A DNA stretch of 64,000 bases. It comes from Sorex araneus (taxonomy: Eukaryota > Chordata > Mammalia > Eulipotyphla > Soricidae). Of the stretch, positions 21,701 through 29,619 are shown piece after piece. Where the stretch lies: assembly GCF_027595985.1 (NCBI RefSeq), contig NC_073312.1:12839995-12903994 (forward strand). The letters are read 5' to 3'. Numbering within the stretch: the first letter of the stretch is position 1; each line of letters starts with the position of its first letter. Under the pieces are notes generated by a model that saw nothing but the letters and a program-made list of their open reading frames with translations, was not told the origin of the DNA and made no database searches. Made by a program: the position numbers and the translations under genes.

Positions 21701-23738
21701 GGGGGGCGCCCTCCTCCTCACCCCAAGGAAGCAGGAGAGAGAGCAGCGGAGGTCCTAGGGGGAGCTGACCAGGGGCTTTCCAGCTCTGCAGAGAGAGAAG
21801 TCGGCGGGCATGTCGGGCGTGGGCATGGGAGGATGAAAAGGACGGGGAGGAAGGGGGGAGGGACGCGGGGCCTCTGGCTGACCAGACCGGTAAGTGCAGG
21901 CCAGGGGACCTCTCCTGAGCTTCACTGCGGAGAGGGATGGAGTCGGCCAGAGATCGACTCCACGGTGTGAGAGGAAGACAGACAGGGTGGTGCAGGGACG
22001 GGAGGGATCCCCCACCCCCCATCCCCCCGCCCCCCAGGGGAAAGCCACAGGCCACAGGAAACACTCACTCTTACTGGCCGCCGAGATCTTCCCCAGGGTC
22101 TCCCTGCTCACGTGCACTTCCTGAAGAGGCCACGAGGTGGGCACTAGAGGGGGAGCAGCAGACAAACCCACGCACGGCTGAGACAGAGGGGGCGATGTCC
22201 TAACCGGTGCCAGGGTGGGGAACAGGATGAACAGGTGGCAGCGGGGGGAGCACACGGCAATGACATCGCATCTGACCAGGTGGAGGGGCGAGGAGGTGGG
22301 GCAGGCATCAGGGCAAAACCTGGCACGGAGCGACAGCAGGAGCACTGGAGGCCCGAGCACTCCAGGGCCTGCCCGGTAACCTGGGACCTGCGGGAATGGC
22401 CCTGGGACCCCTTAAGCCCTGCGCAGGCAGCGCCCCTCCCCCCGGCAATGGGCCTCGGGAATGATCCCCCAACACTGCTTCCCTTCTATCAAGCATCTAT
22501 ATTTAAATTGGGGCCTTCTGAGGTGAAAAACTAAAAATAAACACCGAGAATCTGTGATCCTCTGAGTGAGAGGCTTTGCTGCTGGTTGGCACAGTAACCG
22601 GATTCCCTCTCGAAGTGCTGCTCGGTACCATGAATATCTGGGAGACGCTCAGAGGGGCAGAAATACAGAAAGCCCCGGGTCCTATCCCGGTGACCCAAGC
22701 AGCACAGGGAGTGGCCGCCAAGCATTGGACCACCAGGAGCATCTCATGAGCACTGAATCAGGAGCATCCCCTGAGCACTGATCCAGGAGTATCTCCTTAG
22801 CCGCAGACTGGGACTAGAACCTGTGCCCCACCCCATGTGGCCCAGTAAGGAAAGAGCAAACCAAGCCCGGCTGGCCGGCGCCAGGCAAGCCCGGATAGGG
22901 CAGCAGAAGGAACGAGAGGCTGTGGGGAACTCCTCCAAAGAGCAGTGACGGGGCAGCTGCCGGGGTGCAGGTGAGTGTCACGTGGAGCCACAGCCAGGCA
23001 GAGGTCGGAGCCGCAGGCAAAGGAGGAAGCTGTGCTCTGCGCTCAGGGGGGCTCTGTGGGAAGGCCTGGCTCCCGTCAGGGCTAGGAAGGGATGCCAGGA
23101 GCATTCGTGTCGGGGCTGTGGCAGACAGCACGCTTCCCAGGGAGGCGAGGGGAGAGGAAGGGTGACCCAGGCAGAGGGTTTTTTTTGCTTGGTTGTTTCT
23201 TTTGTTGTTGTTCTTGTTGTTGTTGCCTTTTGGGTCACACCCGGAGATGCACAGGGATTATTCCTGGCTCTGCACTCAGGAATCACTCCCAGTGGTGCTC
23301 AGGACACCATATGGGAAGCTGGGAATCGAACCCAGGTTGGCGACGTGCAAGGCAAACGCCCTGCCCCCTACCCGCTGCGCTATCGCTCCAGCCCCAGTCT
23401 GCACTCCTAAGAGCACTGGGGTTCCCGGAAGCTTCAGGCCAGGGGGCAGCGCGTGGCTCGGCGGGGAAGCGTGTCTGAGGCTTTGGGTGGGACCCCCAGC
23501 ACCACTGTACGAACCCCTGCAGAACGGAAGCAAGGGTCAGGCAGGAGGTGGGGGTCAGACGGGAGGTGACACGGTGGAGGGAGACCGGCAGACCCCCGGC
23601 AGGCTGCTGTGGAGACGCCTGACAAGCAGGCAGGGGCAGAGGCAAGAAGCCCCCAAGCCCGGCCCCACACCACCCGCCTCACTCACCTCGGCACGCCAGG
23701 ACCAGGCACACGACTCCCAGCAGGCGGTTGGCGGCCAT
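326..23738 (-). CDS. VWA2: VWA2 (AMACO), von Willebrand factor A domain-containing protein 2; 13 coding exons
   Basis: Spliced coding sequence, 2,370 nt and 789 residues, with every exon joint in phase. Exons: 23738-23687, 22143-22069, 21005-20872, 16983-16874, 13462-13268, 10076-9943, 9683-9548, 8135-8080, 7331-7224, 5854-5282, 3682-3131, 1816-1691, 444-326. Domain order: signal peptide (1-17), VWA1 (about 46-225, MIDAS motif DGSHS at 57-61, Asp159 in VTDG), a Cys-rich linker (234-296), EGF-like 1 (300-333), VWA2 (about 341-520), VWA3 (about 526-705), EGF-like 2 (717-748), and a basic/proline-rich tail. The family is a secreted extracellular-matrix protein found at basement membranes. Domain order, exon phases and sequence match mammalian VWA2 as I remember it; human is about 755 residues. 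Oddities are the longer tail and altered MIDAS residues in VWA2 and VWA3. The terminal exon is the least certain part. Confidence 0.95.
1108..1665. repeat. CA/CT microsatellite with a higher-order unit
   Basis: Long (CA)n and (CT)n tracts are interrupted six times by a similar ~36-base segment starting CAGCCCTCTCTCTGCCCAGC (near 1147, 1220, 1338, 1410, 1510 and 1645). The last copy abuts exon 12 of VWA2. It is intronic and yields long low-complexity open frames that are not genes. Confidence 0.9.
1691..1816 (-). CDS. VWA2: VWA2 coding exon 12 (EGF-like domain 2)
   Basis: Residues 709-750, EGF-like module with six cysteines (C717, C722, C728, C737, C739, C748) ending PHCEN. It lacks the O-glucose and O-fucose consensus seen in EGF1 (CRPSPC, CMNEGAC). 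Acceptor GCAG, donor GTGAGT. A large CA/CT repeat begins about 30 bases into the next intron. Confidence 0.94.
2086..2282 (-). mobile_element. tRNA-derived SINE, full length
   Basis: Minus-orientation copy: T-rich stretch (A tail), body, then the tRNA-like head ending CTCCAGCCCC. Flanked by a duplication of CCTGGGTTTCCTTTTT. Intron 12 of VWA2. Confidence 0.9.
2315..2415 (-). mobile_element. LINE-1 3' end fragment
   Basis: Reverse complement shows the tail also seen at 61,780-61,870 and 56,470-56,575 (CTGTAACTGYACCCTCA then GATTCATTAAT-like A-rich end). Confidence 0.5.
2721..2892 (+). mobile_element. tRNA-derived SINE, full length
   Basis: Starts GGGGCTGGAGCGATAC, B box GGTTCGATTCC, A-rich tail. 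Flanked by AAACCCTCCAG and AAACTCTCCAG, a target-site duplication with one change. Confidence 0.9.
3131..3682 (-). CDS. VWA2: VWA2 coding exon 11 (entire third VWA domain)
   Basis: A 552-nt exon with residues 525-708, the third A domain (GCQTQALDLVFLLDASAAVG ... VVLLTGGRAAEDATVP). MIDAS reads D538-A-S-A-A542: Asp and first Ser kept, last Ser replaced by Ala. Acceptor GCAG, donor GTGAGT, phase 1-1. Confidence 0.95.
3790..3905 (+). mobile_element. LINE-1 3' end fragment
   Basis: CACTGGTGATGGGTGTGGTG ... AATAAAAG tail resembles the L1 3' end at 61,780, 100 bases upstream of VWA2 exon 11. Confidence 0.45.
4078..4239 (-). mobile_element. tRNA-derived SINE, truncated body
   Basis: Minus copy, T tract then GGTCACACCTGACGATGCTC to GCTCGGCCCC, with an internal gap in the body. 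Followed by an older minus fragment at about 4,260-4,345. Confidence 0.8.
4829..4860. repeat. (CAG)10 trinucleotide repeat
   Basis: Ten perfect CAG units in the intron between VWA2 exons 10 and 11. On the transcribed strand it is CTG. Confidence 0.97.
4934..5094 (-). mobile_element. tRNA-derived SINE with deletion in head
   Basis: Minus copy with a 20-base T tract; the segment between GGCCGCATGC and TATCACTCCAGCCCC lacks about 25 bases including part of the A-box region. Confidence 0.88.
5282..5854 (-). CDS. VWA2: VWA2 coding exon 10 (entire second VWA domain)
   Basis: A 573-nt exon with residues 334-524, the whole second A domain, very GC-rich. The strand-1 motif reads FLLASSAGTT: Ala350 stands where the family has the first MIDAS Asp. 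Otherwise well conserved (GFLRAKAFVKRF, RPRRALVLLTEA, ELEEITGSPK). Acceptor GCAG, donor GTAAAG, phase 1-1. Confidence 0.95.
5996..6153 (-). mobile_element. Old diverged tRNA-derived SINE
   Basis: GGGGCCACACCCGGCAGTGC ... TTGAACCCGGGTTGGCCCAC; recognisable but heavily diverged, about 140 bases from VWA2 exon 10. Confidence 0.7.
6340..6512 (+). mobile_element. Old diverged tRNA-derived SINE
   Basis: TTCGATCCCCTGCATCCCAT, GAGTGACCCCTGGGCATTGC and an A/AC-rich tail. Confidence 0.7.
6790..7038 (-). mobile_element. Long-type SINE (same tRNA head, different body)
   Basis: Minus copy. The head (CGGTCCAGCCCC end) is shared with the common SINE, but the body differs: TTTGCTCGAGCGGGCACCAG, GACTTGTTGTTACTGTTTTT, AGCTTGCCGGGCTCTCC. 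Confidence 0.85.
7224..7331 (-). CDS. VWA2: VWA2 coding exon 9 (EGF-like domain 1)
   Basis: Residues 298-333, one complete six-Cys EGF-like module (C300, C305, C311, C321, C323, C333). CDSQPC fits the O-glucosylation consensus C-x-S-x-P-C and CRNGGTC fits the O-fucosylation consensus C-x4-S/T-C; both modifications have been reported for AMACO EGF1. Acceptor CCAG, donor GTACGT, symmetrical 1-1 phase. Confidence 0.95.
8080..8135 (-). CDS. VWA2: VWA2 coding exon 8 (small linker exon)
   Basis: A 56-nt exon encoding residues 279-297, SWKKVFLAHPATCYRTTCP, essentially the human sequence. Acceptor GCAG, donor GTAACA, phase 1 out. Confidence 0.94.
8270..8402 (+). mobile_element. Old diverged SINE
   Basis: GACCCAATCCCTGGCACCAC ... 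CTGAGCACAGAGCCAGGAGC; head degraded. Confidence 0.5.
8650..8762 (-). mobile_element. Old diverged SINE
   Basis: GAGATGCTCAGGGTGCCATG then ATTGAACCCGGGGTGATGC and a decayed head. Confidence 0.55.
9548..9683 (-). CDS. VWA2: VWA2 coding exon 7 (Cys-rich linker)
   Basis: Residues 234-278: a Cys-rich linker with CTVQPHPCERRTLE and APCWRGSRG, four cysteines, between VWA1 and EGF1. Acceptor GCAG, donor GTTTGT, phase 2 out. Confidence 0.93.
9943..10076 (-). CDS. VWA2: VWA2 coding exon 6 (end of VWA1)
   Basis: Residues 189-233 (RWQELHALASEPREWYVLMA...). Completes the first A domain. Acceptor CAG, donor GTAGGC, phase 1 out. Confidence 0.95.
11215..11320 (+). mobile_element. Possible old LINE-1 3' end
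   Basis: GTGGTGGGACTGGGGCTGGG ... ATTGAATGCC resembles the segment at 12,240-12,300 and L1 3' ends elsewhere in the window. Weak. Confidence 0.3.
12165..12345 (+). mobile_element. Possible old LINE-1 3' end
   Basis: GGTGGTGGGATTGGTGTGTG, AATATTAAAT and an A-rich end. Weak similarity to other L1 ends here. Confidence 0.3.
12690..12865 (+). mobile_element. Old tRNA-derived SINE
   Basis: GGGGCCGGAGAGAGGAAAGA, CTGGATTCCATCCCCAGCAC, CCAGAGCCAGGAGTCAGCCC. Confidence 0.75.
13268..13462 (-). CDS. VWA2: VWA2 coding exon 5 (VWA1 core)
   Basis: Residues 124-188. Contains GGRTET (MIDAS Thr region), sequon N147-A-S149 and ILVIVTDGRSQG with MIDAS Asp159. Acceptor CAG, donor GTAAGA, phase 2 out. Confidence 0.95.
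14020..14272 (-). mobile_element. Long-type SINE
   Basis: ATTGATCTGTTCGAGCGGGC ... CTCCAGCCCC, near full length, minus orientation. Confidence 0.85.
14293..14450 (+). mobile_element. tRNA-derived SINE
   Basis: Short-type copy in opposite orientation 20 bases after the long-type SINE; GACCCAGGTTCAATCCCCAG B-box region. Confidence 0.75.
15545..15680 (+). mobile_element. Old diverged SINE (3' part)
   Basis: CCCCGGTTCCATTCCTGGCC ... GGTGTGGCCCCCAAACAAAA. Confidence 0.55.
16018..16062. repeat. 15-bp tandem repeat, three copies
   Basis: GACGCCGACATGATT repeated, with the third unit ending GACGCCGACACCG. Intronic. Confidence 0.9.
16874..16983 (-). CDS. VWA2: VWA2 coding exon 4 (VWA1)
   Basis: Residues 88-123 (VRVGALQFSSAPHLEFPLD...RIKRMVF) of VWA1. 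Acceptor CAG, donor GTACGT after 16874, phase 2 out, completed as Lys124 by the next exon. Confidence 0.94.
17280..17455 (-). mobile_element. tRNA-derived SINE, full length
   Basis: Minus copy with a duplicated TATC in the head. Flanked by AGCTTTGATATAT and AGCTTCGATATAT. Confidence 0.9.
18125..18755. repeat. CA-rich minisatellite with higher-order structure
   Basis: Many short blocks end in CAGCTGTCC or CAGCTGTCTGCC, separated by CA-rich spacers. The segment GAGCTATCCACC recurs at 18,322 and 18,532 (period 210), with a variant at 18,670. It ends in a pure (CA)n of about 30 bases. Intron 3 of VWA2. Confidence 0.92.
19657..19688. repeat. (AC)n microsatellite
   Basis: Pure dinucleotide tract, about 15 units. 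Confidence 0.95.
19914..20092 (+). mobile_element. tRNA-derived SINE, full length
   Basis: CGGTGCTGGAGCGATAGCAC to a 15-base A tail; flanked by copies of AAGAATCCCTA. Confidence 0.9.
20171..20337 (-). mobile_element. Diverged SINE
   Basis: GGGCCACACCTGGCGATGCT ... ACTATCACTTCAACC, minus orientation. Confidence 0.75.
20872..21005 (-). CDS. VWA2: VWA2 coding exon 3 (start of VWA1, MIDAS DxSxS)
   Basis: Residues 43-87. Opens the first A domain with FLFLLDGSHSVGKGSFERS; the metal-ion-dependent adhesion motif D57-G-S-H-S61 is intact. Acceptor TAG, donor GTGAGT, phase 0 out. Confidence 0.95.
22069..22143 (-). CDS. VWA2: VWA2 coding exon 2
   Basis: Encodes residues 18-42, including LQEVHVSRETLGKISAASK, nearly identical to the human N-terminal linker. 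Acceptor TAG before 22143; donor GTGAGTG after 22069. A GTAAGA nine bases upstream would break the frame into the next exon, so the later donor was chosen. Phase 1 in, phase 1 out. Confidence 0.93.
23222..23395 (-). mobile_element. tRNA-derived SINE, full length
   Basis: Preceded by a (TTG)n tail, then TTTTGGGTCACACCCGGAGA to CGCTCCAGCCCC. Confidence 0.88.
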
Positions 23739-23747
23739 GCTGGCGCC
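23687..23747 (-). CDS. VWA2: VWA2 coding exon 1 (signal peptide)
   Basis: Acceptor CAG at 23748-23750, nine bases of 5'UTR, then ATG at 23738-23736 in good context (A at -3, G at +4). It encodes MAANRLLGVVCLVLACR, a basic start plus hydrophobic core typical of a signal peptide. Donor GTGAGT follows 23687; phase 1. The acceptor just before the ATG implies an upstream non-coding exon. Confidence 0.92.
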
Positions 23748-24584
23748 CTGGGGGACAGAGAGCCACGTCAGCAGGGCGCTCGGCAGCCTCGCCACGCCGC
23801 ACCCCTCCGCCCTTTCTGGAAAGGGGTCAGGAGGCTGAGGACCCCAGTACCGGAGCTCCTGACCGCAGTGCCAAGAGTCAGGGGCGAGGGGCCCCAGTGG
23901 CTTCCCCCGAGGGCCGTCCCCGGCCCTTCGGCTCCTTCACGGCCCAGGAGAGATGAGGTGGGGGGGGGTGTGGGGGGGGACTCGGTGGTCCTGGACCCTG
24001 ACTAGAACGTGCCTTTGGGCACTCCTGCCTCTGGTACTGATCTGACTGCCAACGTGTTCTCTCTCTGGAGCCTTCTAGCAAGGTCACCACACCAGACAAG
24101 AGTGTCACTGCTTATGCTGTGGGGGGTGCATGGATGTCCCTCGCCAAAGGGCTTTCTTCTCATCAAAACCTACAGCCTAGGGGACGGTGGGCTAGTCCAG
24201 CAAGATGTGACCTCCCTCACCAACCACCAAAAAAACAACAGAAACATCTCCACACATTCAGAGGTAGCGACCAGAAATCCTTAAATTTGGACTTTTTTTT
24301 ATCTTGCTTGTATCTTTCACTTGATAACTATATTCTGACCATTGCATCAAAAGTCCTACCTTTCCTAAGTGGCGTTGTGTATCTCCAAAGTGGAACAAAA
24401 GTCAGACATATCTAAATCACAGCTGACGTCTTTTGTGTTTGTGTCATAATTAGAACTCTTGGGGGAAGTACGGAAGCTCAAAGTTTGGACTTTGCTTCTG
24501 TTTTCGGGTCATACCTACTGGTTTGGGCAGGAAGAACATGTAGAGCTGAGGACTGAGCTTAGGCTCCTGCATGCAAGTCATGTA

Positions 24585-24722
24585 TGCTCTAGCACGCGGC
24601 TGACCCTGGTTCGATCCCCAGCACCGCAGATGGTTCTGAGCCCCACCAGGAGTGATCCCTGAGTGCAGAGCAGGGAGTAAGCCCTGGACACCGCTGGGTG
24701 TGTCCCTACCTCAAAAAAAAAA
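24585..24722 (+). mobile_element. SINE, 5'-truncated
   Basis: GGCTGACCCTGGTTCGATCC ... GGTGTGTCCC and an A tail; tRNA 5' end missing. Confidence 0.7.
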
Positions 24723-24904
24723 TCTAGATAGACACTGATGGTCGGAGCAGCTGTGGGCCCGGAGCTGAGGCTTGCTTCGCACCTGAGGTCCGGTGCCACT
24801 CAAGTGCAGCCCGCCTGCCTGTCACAAAGCGAGGGCCGAGTTCCAGACAGGCTGGTGTCCCCACCACACATCTCCGTGCAGGACAGGAACCGCAGGGCTC
24901 AGCG

Positions 24905-25430
24905 GGTCACGGAGAATGAAATTTATTTTTTATTAACTTTTTAAAAAAATTACAAAACTTGGGGCTGGAGTGATAGCATAGCGGGTAGGGTGTTTGCCTT
25001 GCACGCGGCTGACCCGGGTTCAAATCCCAGCATCCCATATGGTCCCCTGAGCACCGACAGGAGTAATTCCTGAGTGCAGAGCCAGGAGTAACCCCTGTGC
25101 ATCGCCGGGTGTGACCCAAAAAGAAAAAAAAATAAAGTTACAAAACTTTTATGTTTGAGTGCCAGTCATACAAGGATCAAACACCCATCCCTTCACCAGT
25201 GTACATTTTCCACCGTCTCTCCCCTCCCCCTGCTTCTATGGCAGACAATATGGAGAATAAAATTTAGACACTCCCCGACTCCCTTCCTCACCCCCACAAT
25301 AACCGGTACAAGTTATCGGGGAAGAGTTTAAAACTATCTTCCCAAAGGATCAGGAACATCTTTCCCCACCCTTGGGGTCCCAAACATTCAAGATCTCTCC
25401 CTCCAGCTAATCCGTGTTTCACTAGCCTGC
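24905..25430 (-). mobile_element. LINE-1 3' end, interrupted by a SINE
   Basis: AT-rich tail and CAGTCATACAAGGATCAAAC ... CATCCCTTCACCAGTGTAC read in reverse match the L1 3' end at 61,780. Split by the SINE at 24,961-25,133. Confidence 0.65.
24961..25133 (+). mobile_element. tRNA-derived SINE nested in L1
   Basis: GGGGCTGGAGTGATAGCATA to A tail; flanked by TTACAAAACTT on both sides, a clear target-site duplication. Confidence 0.92.
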
Positions 25431-25673
25431 TGAGATGACTCAGGCCTGGAGAAACCACTCAAACCTGGAGATGCAGAGAACCCGGGTTCGACCCCTGGCA
25501 CCCACGGTGCCCTGTATACTGCTGGCAGCCGTGCCCAAGTGTAGAGCTTCATGAGTACCGCTGGGGACAGCCGAGAGACAAACAGAACCCAGCAAACAGC
25601 GAACCTCAAAGTGGACCAGCTGGTCTCCCACTGACCAATTCCCCCAGGACACTCAGTCCAGAGCGAATCCCAG

Positions 25674-25852
25674 GGGCTGGAGCGATAGCACAGCGGGTAG
25701 GGTGTTTGCTTTGCACGCGGCTGACCCAGGTTCGATTCCCAGCATCCCATATGGTCCGCTGAGCACCACCAGGGGTAATTCCTGAGTGCAGAGCCAGGAG
25801 TGACCCCTGTGCATCGCCGGGTGTAACCCAAAAAGAAAAAAAGAAAAAAAAA
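25674..25852 (+). mobile_element. tRNA-derived SINE, full length
   Basis: GGGGCTGGAGCGATAGCACA, B box GGTTCGATTCC, AAAAAG-rich tail. Confidence 0.92.
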
Positions 25853-26269
25853 GAGGACTCCCACGGAGAAATGAATTTCTGAGGCGAGATGGAGAAAGGG
25901 CGTCCCCAGCTCTGAGCCCTGGACAGAGGAAAAGAGGGCGGGGACACTCAGTCACCCCAGCAGGCAGCGCCTGGGGTGACCCACTCACCTCACCCAGGGG
26001 AGAATAAGGGACCACATCTTCATTCACAAAGCCGGGGCCTTCAGCCCCGCCTGCAGGATGCCCCTGTCCCACCCTAACCCAAAGCAGGAACCTCCTGGTC
26101 CCCTTTTGCCACCCACCAAAGTGCCTTTAACCTTCACCTTCTCTCCCGACAAAGGCACACGGCCAGCCCCAGGGGCGGGCACTGCCGGGCTTGAGGAGGC
26201 AGCTGTGGACAGCAGCGGGGCCTTGGGACCGGCAGAAACAGTTTCTGCAGCCCACGCTCAGCACGGCAC

Positions 26270-26415
26270 TAAGGAGAGCCGGGCGGGTGCTGCACACGGT
26301 TCCATGCGGAAGGTCTGGGTCGGTTCCCAGCACGGCAGGCTCCCCCCCCCCCTACTGAGCACAGGGCTGGGCAGAGCAGGCCAGACCCCAGCACCACTGG
26401 GTATAGCCCCCCCAT
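26270..26415 (+). mobile_element. Old diverged SINE
   Basis: GTTCCCAGCACGGCAGGCTC and later CCAGCACCACTGGGTATAGC; decayed. Confidence 0.4.
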
Positions 26416-26754
26416 CCTGCCCCCCACACCCCAACAAAGCAAAATCTAGACCGAGAAAGGGGATTATCATCAGGCCTTACGTGGAACCGCAGGAAACGTG
26501 AAGGAACTCGGGGGGACTCACAGGTCCACCATGTGCTGTGTCAGTGCAGGGAGGAGAAAGAACCGAGACCCAGAATGGGGGCGTTCTCGGGCTCCTGCAC
26601 CCCAGGTATTGTCCTCCAGTGCATCTTCTTCACGCCGCTGCTGGGCTCAAAGCCGGCTCGGGGAACACGGGCTAATGCTCAGAACCCCGCAGGCACTGAG
26701 GGTTGCACCCAGGCCAGCGTGGGGACTGCCCCAGGGTGGTGCAGAGTCTCCTTC

Positions 26755-27195
26755 CCATCCAACACCCGAAATCTGGGGCCCCCCTTTCATCCAACCCTGA
26801 TATCTGGGCCCCCTCTCATCCAGCGTCCAATATCTGGGGCCCCTTTCTCAGCCAGTGTCCGATATCTGGGGTCCTTCTCATTCAATGCTTGGTATCGGGG
26901 TCCCCTCTCAACAATGCCTGATATCTGGACCCCTCTCACCCAGTGTCTGGCATCCGGACCTCCTCTCACCCAGTGTCTGGGGGCTGGAGCGATAGCACAG
27001 CAGGGAGGGCAACCAACCTGGGTTCGAGCCCCTGCATCCCATATGGTCCCCCGAGCACCACCAGGAGTAATTCCTGAGAGCAGAGTCAGGAGTGACCCCT
27101 GTGCATCACCGGGTGTGACCCCCAAAGAAAAACAGTTGTCACCCAGTGTCTGGTATCGGGGGCCCCCTCCCATCCAATGCCTGCTGTCGGGGGCT
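26755..27195. repeat. ~35-bp minisatellite interrupted by a SINE
   Basis: Repeated units of the form GATATCTGGGGCCCCCTCTC followed by ATCCAGTGTCT, about seven copies to 26,978, then two more after the SINE (27,134-27,195). Unit length and sequence vary. Intron 1 of VWA2. Confidence 0.88.
26979..27133 (+). mobile_element. tRNA-derived SINE inside the minisatellite
   Basis: GGGCTGGAGCGATAGCACAG with an internal deletion before CAACCAACCTGGGTTCGAGC; followed by repeat of CACCCAGTGTCTGG that also precedes it. Confidence 0.9.
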
Positions 27196-28127
27196 CTTTC
27201 TCATCAATGTCCGTGCCCTGCTGGGCGCCCGGGTGGCTCAGTTACAAAGAGAGGCGGCTGCTGTGGCCGCCCTTGTTTGAAGAGGCCACTCTAGGCTACC
27301 CCCCCACCGCCCCCCAGGACAGGCTCTTCCTCCGTGGGAACTTGAGCCCAGTTCTACCCAGCCGAGGGTCAAGAGTCGTTGCTGCCTCCCACCACTAGAA
27401 GGCTCCTCCTGGCCTCCTCCGGGTGGGCGTGGGGGATCCGGAGCGCAGGAGGAAGCCAGCAGCTGCCCAGACACAGCACAGGGAGAAGGGGGCGGGAAGA
27501 TCACTGGCCAGTGCTGCCCTGCCGGACAGACTTCGGGGCCCGCAAGCGGTCATTTCCGCTCCTACTTACTCCCCGTGACAAACTCAAGGCAGGACAAGTC
27601 CCCACCTGCTTCCTGGGGGCCAGTGGGGGTGGGGGTGGGGGGAGGCGTGGGGACGAGGCAGCTCAGGCCGACAGACAGGCTTCCCGTGCTGGAGGGCCTT
27701 GTACCGGGGCCCAGAAATCCCTGCCATGAGGGGCTGAAGCTGCTTCCCAAGGGGGTGAGACCACCCGGGGCGGGGAGCTGGGTTGATCCTGGGGGTGACA
27801 GGAGCCTCCGCTGTGATCTCTGGGAGTTTGTTGTTTGTTCACATAAAGATGGTCGGTCTCCAGGGCTGGAGAGATACACGGGGCAAGACTCTGGCCTTGC
27901 ACATGCTCAAGCCTGTTTTAAGTCCCTTAAATCCCTAGCACTAGCACTGCCGGTGTGAGCCCCGAGCACCCCCCCCCCACACACACACACACCCTTCCCC
28001 TCCCCCACACCCAGCAAAACAAAACAAAGAAAAGAAAGAAGGCTGTAGATCTCCAGGAAGAATGGGGCTGAGAGGCTCCTTTTCCTAAAAAGGAGGCAAC
28101 AGGCTCTTTTTTAAATAAATTTTGAGG

Positions 28128-28295
28128 GGCCGAAGTGATAGCACAGCAGGGAGGGCATTTACCCTGTACACAACCAACCTGGGTTCGATCCCCTGCATCC
28201 CATATGGTCCCCCGAGCACCACCAGGAGTGATTCTTGAGCACAGAGCCAGGAATGACCCCTGAGTATTGCTGGATGTGGCCCAAAAACTAAAAAC
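28128..28295 (+). mobile_element. tRNA-derived SINE
   Basis: GGGGCCGAAGTGATAGCACA ... ATGTGGCCCAAAAAC. Confidence 0.88.
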
Positions 28296-28304
28296 AAAAC
28301 TGTA

Positions 28305-28491
28305 GCACGGTCGCACTGTCATCCCATTGTTCATCGATTTGCTCGAGCGGGCACCAGTAACGTCTCCATTGTGAGACTTGTTGTGACTGTTTTTAGCATA
28401 TCGGAAAGCCCAGCAAGCTACCGAGAGTATCGAGAGTATCCTGCCTGCACGGCAGAGCTTGGCAAGCTCCCCGTGGTGTATTTGATATGCC

Positions 28492-28522
<31 letters not shown>

Positions 28523-28525
28523 GTT
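28305..28525. mobile_element. Long-type SINE with internal inversion
   Basis: First half (to ~28,404) reads in minus orientation (TTTGCTCGAGCGGGCACCAG, GACTTGTTGTGACTG); second half reads in plus orientation (CAGCAAGCTACCGAGAG, TTGATATGCCAAAAAC), then (AAAAC)n. Confidence 0.75.
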
Positions 28526-29160
28526 TGGAGACCAGAGAGTACTTCCCCATGAATCTTCGTGCCCGGTGTAGTCACAGCCCTTGGGAGGTGGGAGCGGGGA
28601 GCGCGGGGGACCAAGATCAATGAAACAGAAGCCGTTTCTCGGCTGGTATCGCTGAGTCCCACCCAGGATCTCAGCGATTCAGGACCTGCCTCTTCCCTCC
28701 CCACAGCTTCCTCGCCGTGTGTATCCCACGTCCTAAATACAACCGGACACCTGAGATCTCCCACAAAGGATGAGCCCCACCGTGAAAGAGTCAGGTCGGG
28801 CCTGAGCAGACTCGCCTGGTCCCCCGGGTGTACTCTCGAGCCACCCAGCAGCCAGGGGAAGTCCGCAGGGCAGCACTCAGAGGCGTGGGAAAGTGAGGAG
28901 CTCTGCCCGGGGCCTGCCGCGAAGAGGCGGGCACACTCCACTCTGGCCGGCCTCCAGGTGCTCCGCGCAATCTGTCACCCTCATCACGGGAGGCCCAGGA
29001 GAAGGAGCAGCTGCCGTCCTGCCCGGGGGCAGCTTTCCCACCAGCTCATACAAGCCAGCAACTCCCACGGGGCAGCACACAAGGTGAGATTTCCAGAACC
29101 TTCTGCATTCTTGTGCAAAGCAGCTGGGAGTGGTCAGACCCTGTTCCATGTTCTCCATGT

Positions 29161-29180
29161 TTTTAATTTTTTTTTTTTTG
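29161..29180. repeat. T-rich tract
   Basis: Short homopolymer, possibly a decayed retroelement tail. Confidence 0.6.
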
Positions 29181-29598
29181 CTCTTCTTTCCATTACAAAA
29201 CACCCCACGCATCCCACTTACACCTTTCCTTCCATGAGTCATGCTAATCTCACACATCGTTCCTGGGTTTCTGGGGCTCCTCGGGTGCCCCTTGACCCAA
29301 CAGCTTTCAAATCCGAACCCCACCCCCAGCCTGCAGTGAAAGCATTTGAGGGGAGAGGAGCTGAGAAGGGGTCCGGCCCTGGGGCCACCTTCCTGGGCAC
29401 ACAGCGCAGACGCTACTTGGTGTGTCCAAGGCAGCTTGTCAAAGAGAGGGGCAGGGTGGCGAGGCTCGAGGCAGATTGGCAGGGCAGCGGGTGACTTCCA
29501 CTCTCATCTGTGCTCTTCTACTCTTTTGTGAATGGGAAAGGAAATGAGTGTCGGGCACCAAATACCTCCTCCCCTCTCCACTTCCTGACAAAATGCAA

Positions 29599-29619
29599 TT
29601 CCCCCCCCCCCCCCCCCCG
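29599..29619. repeat. Poly-C tract
   Basis: About 19 consecutive C bases. Confidence 0.95.

Noticed and set aside
22069-22080. Earlier donor GTAAGA in VWA2 exon 2
   Set aside because: Using it would leave a different phase and lose the conserved SKMM junction; the GTGAGTG donor keeps the frame.
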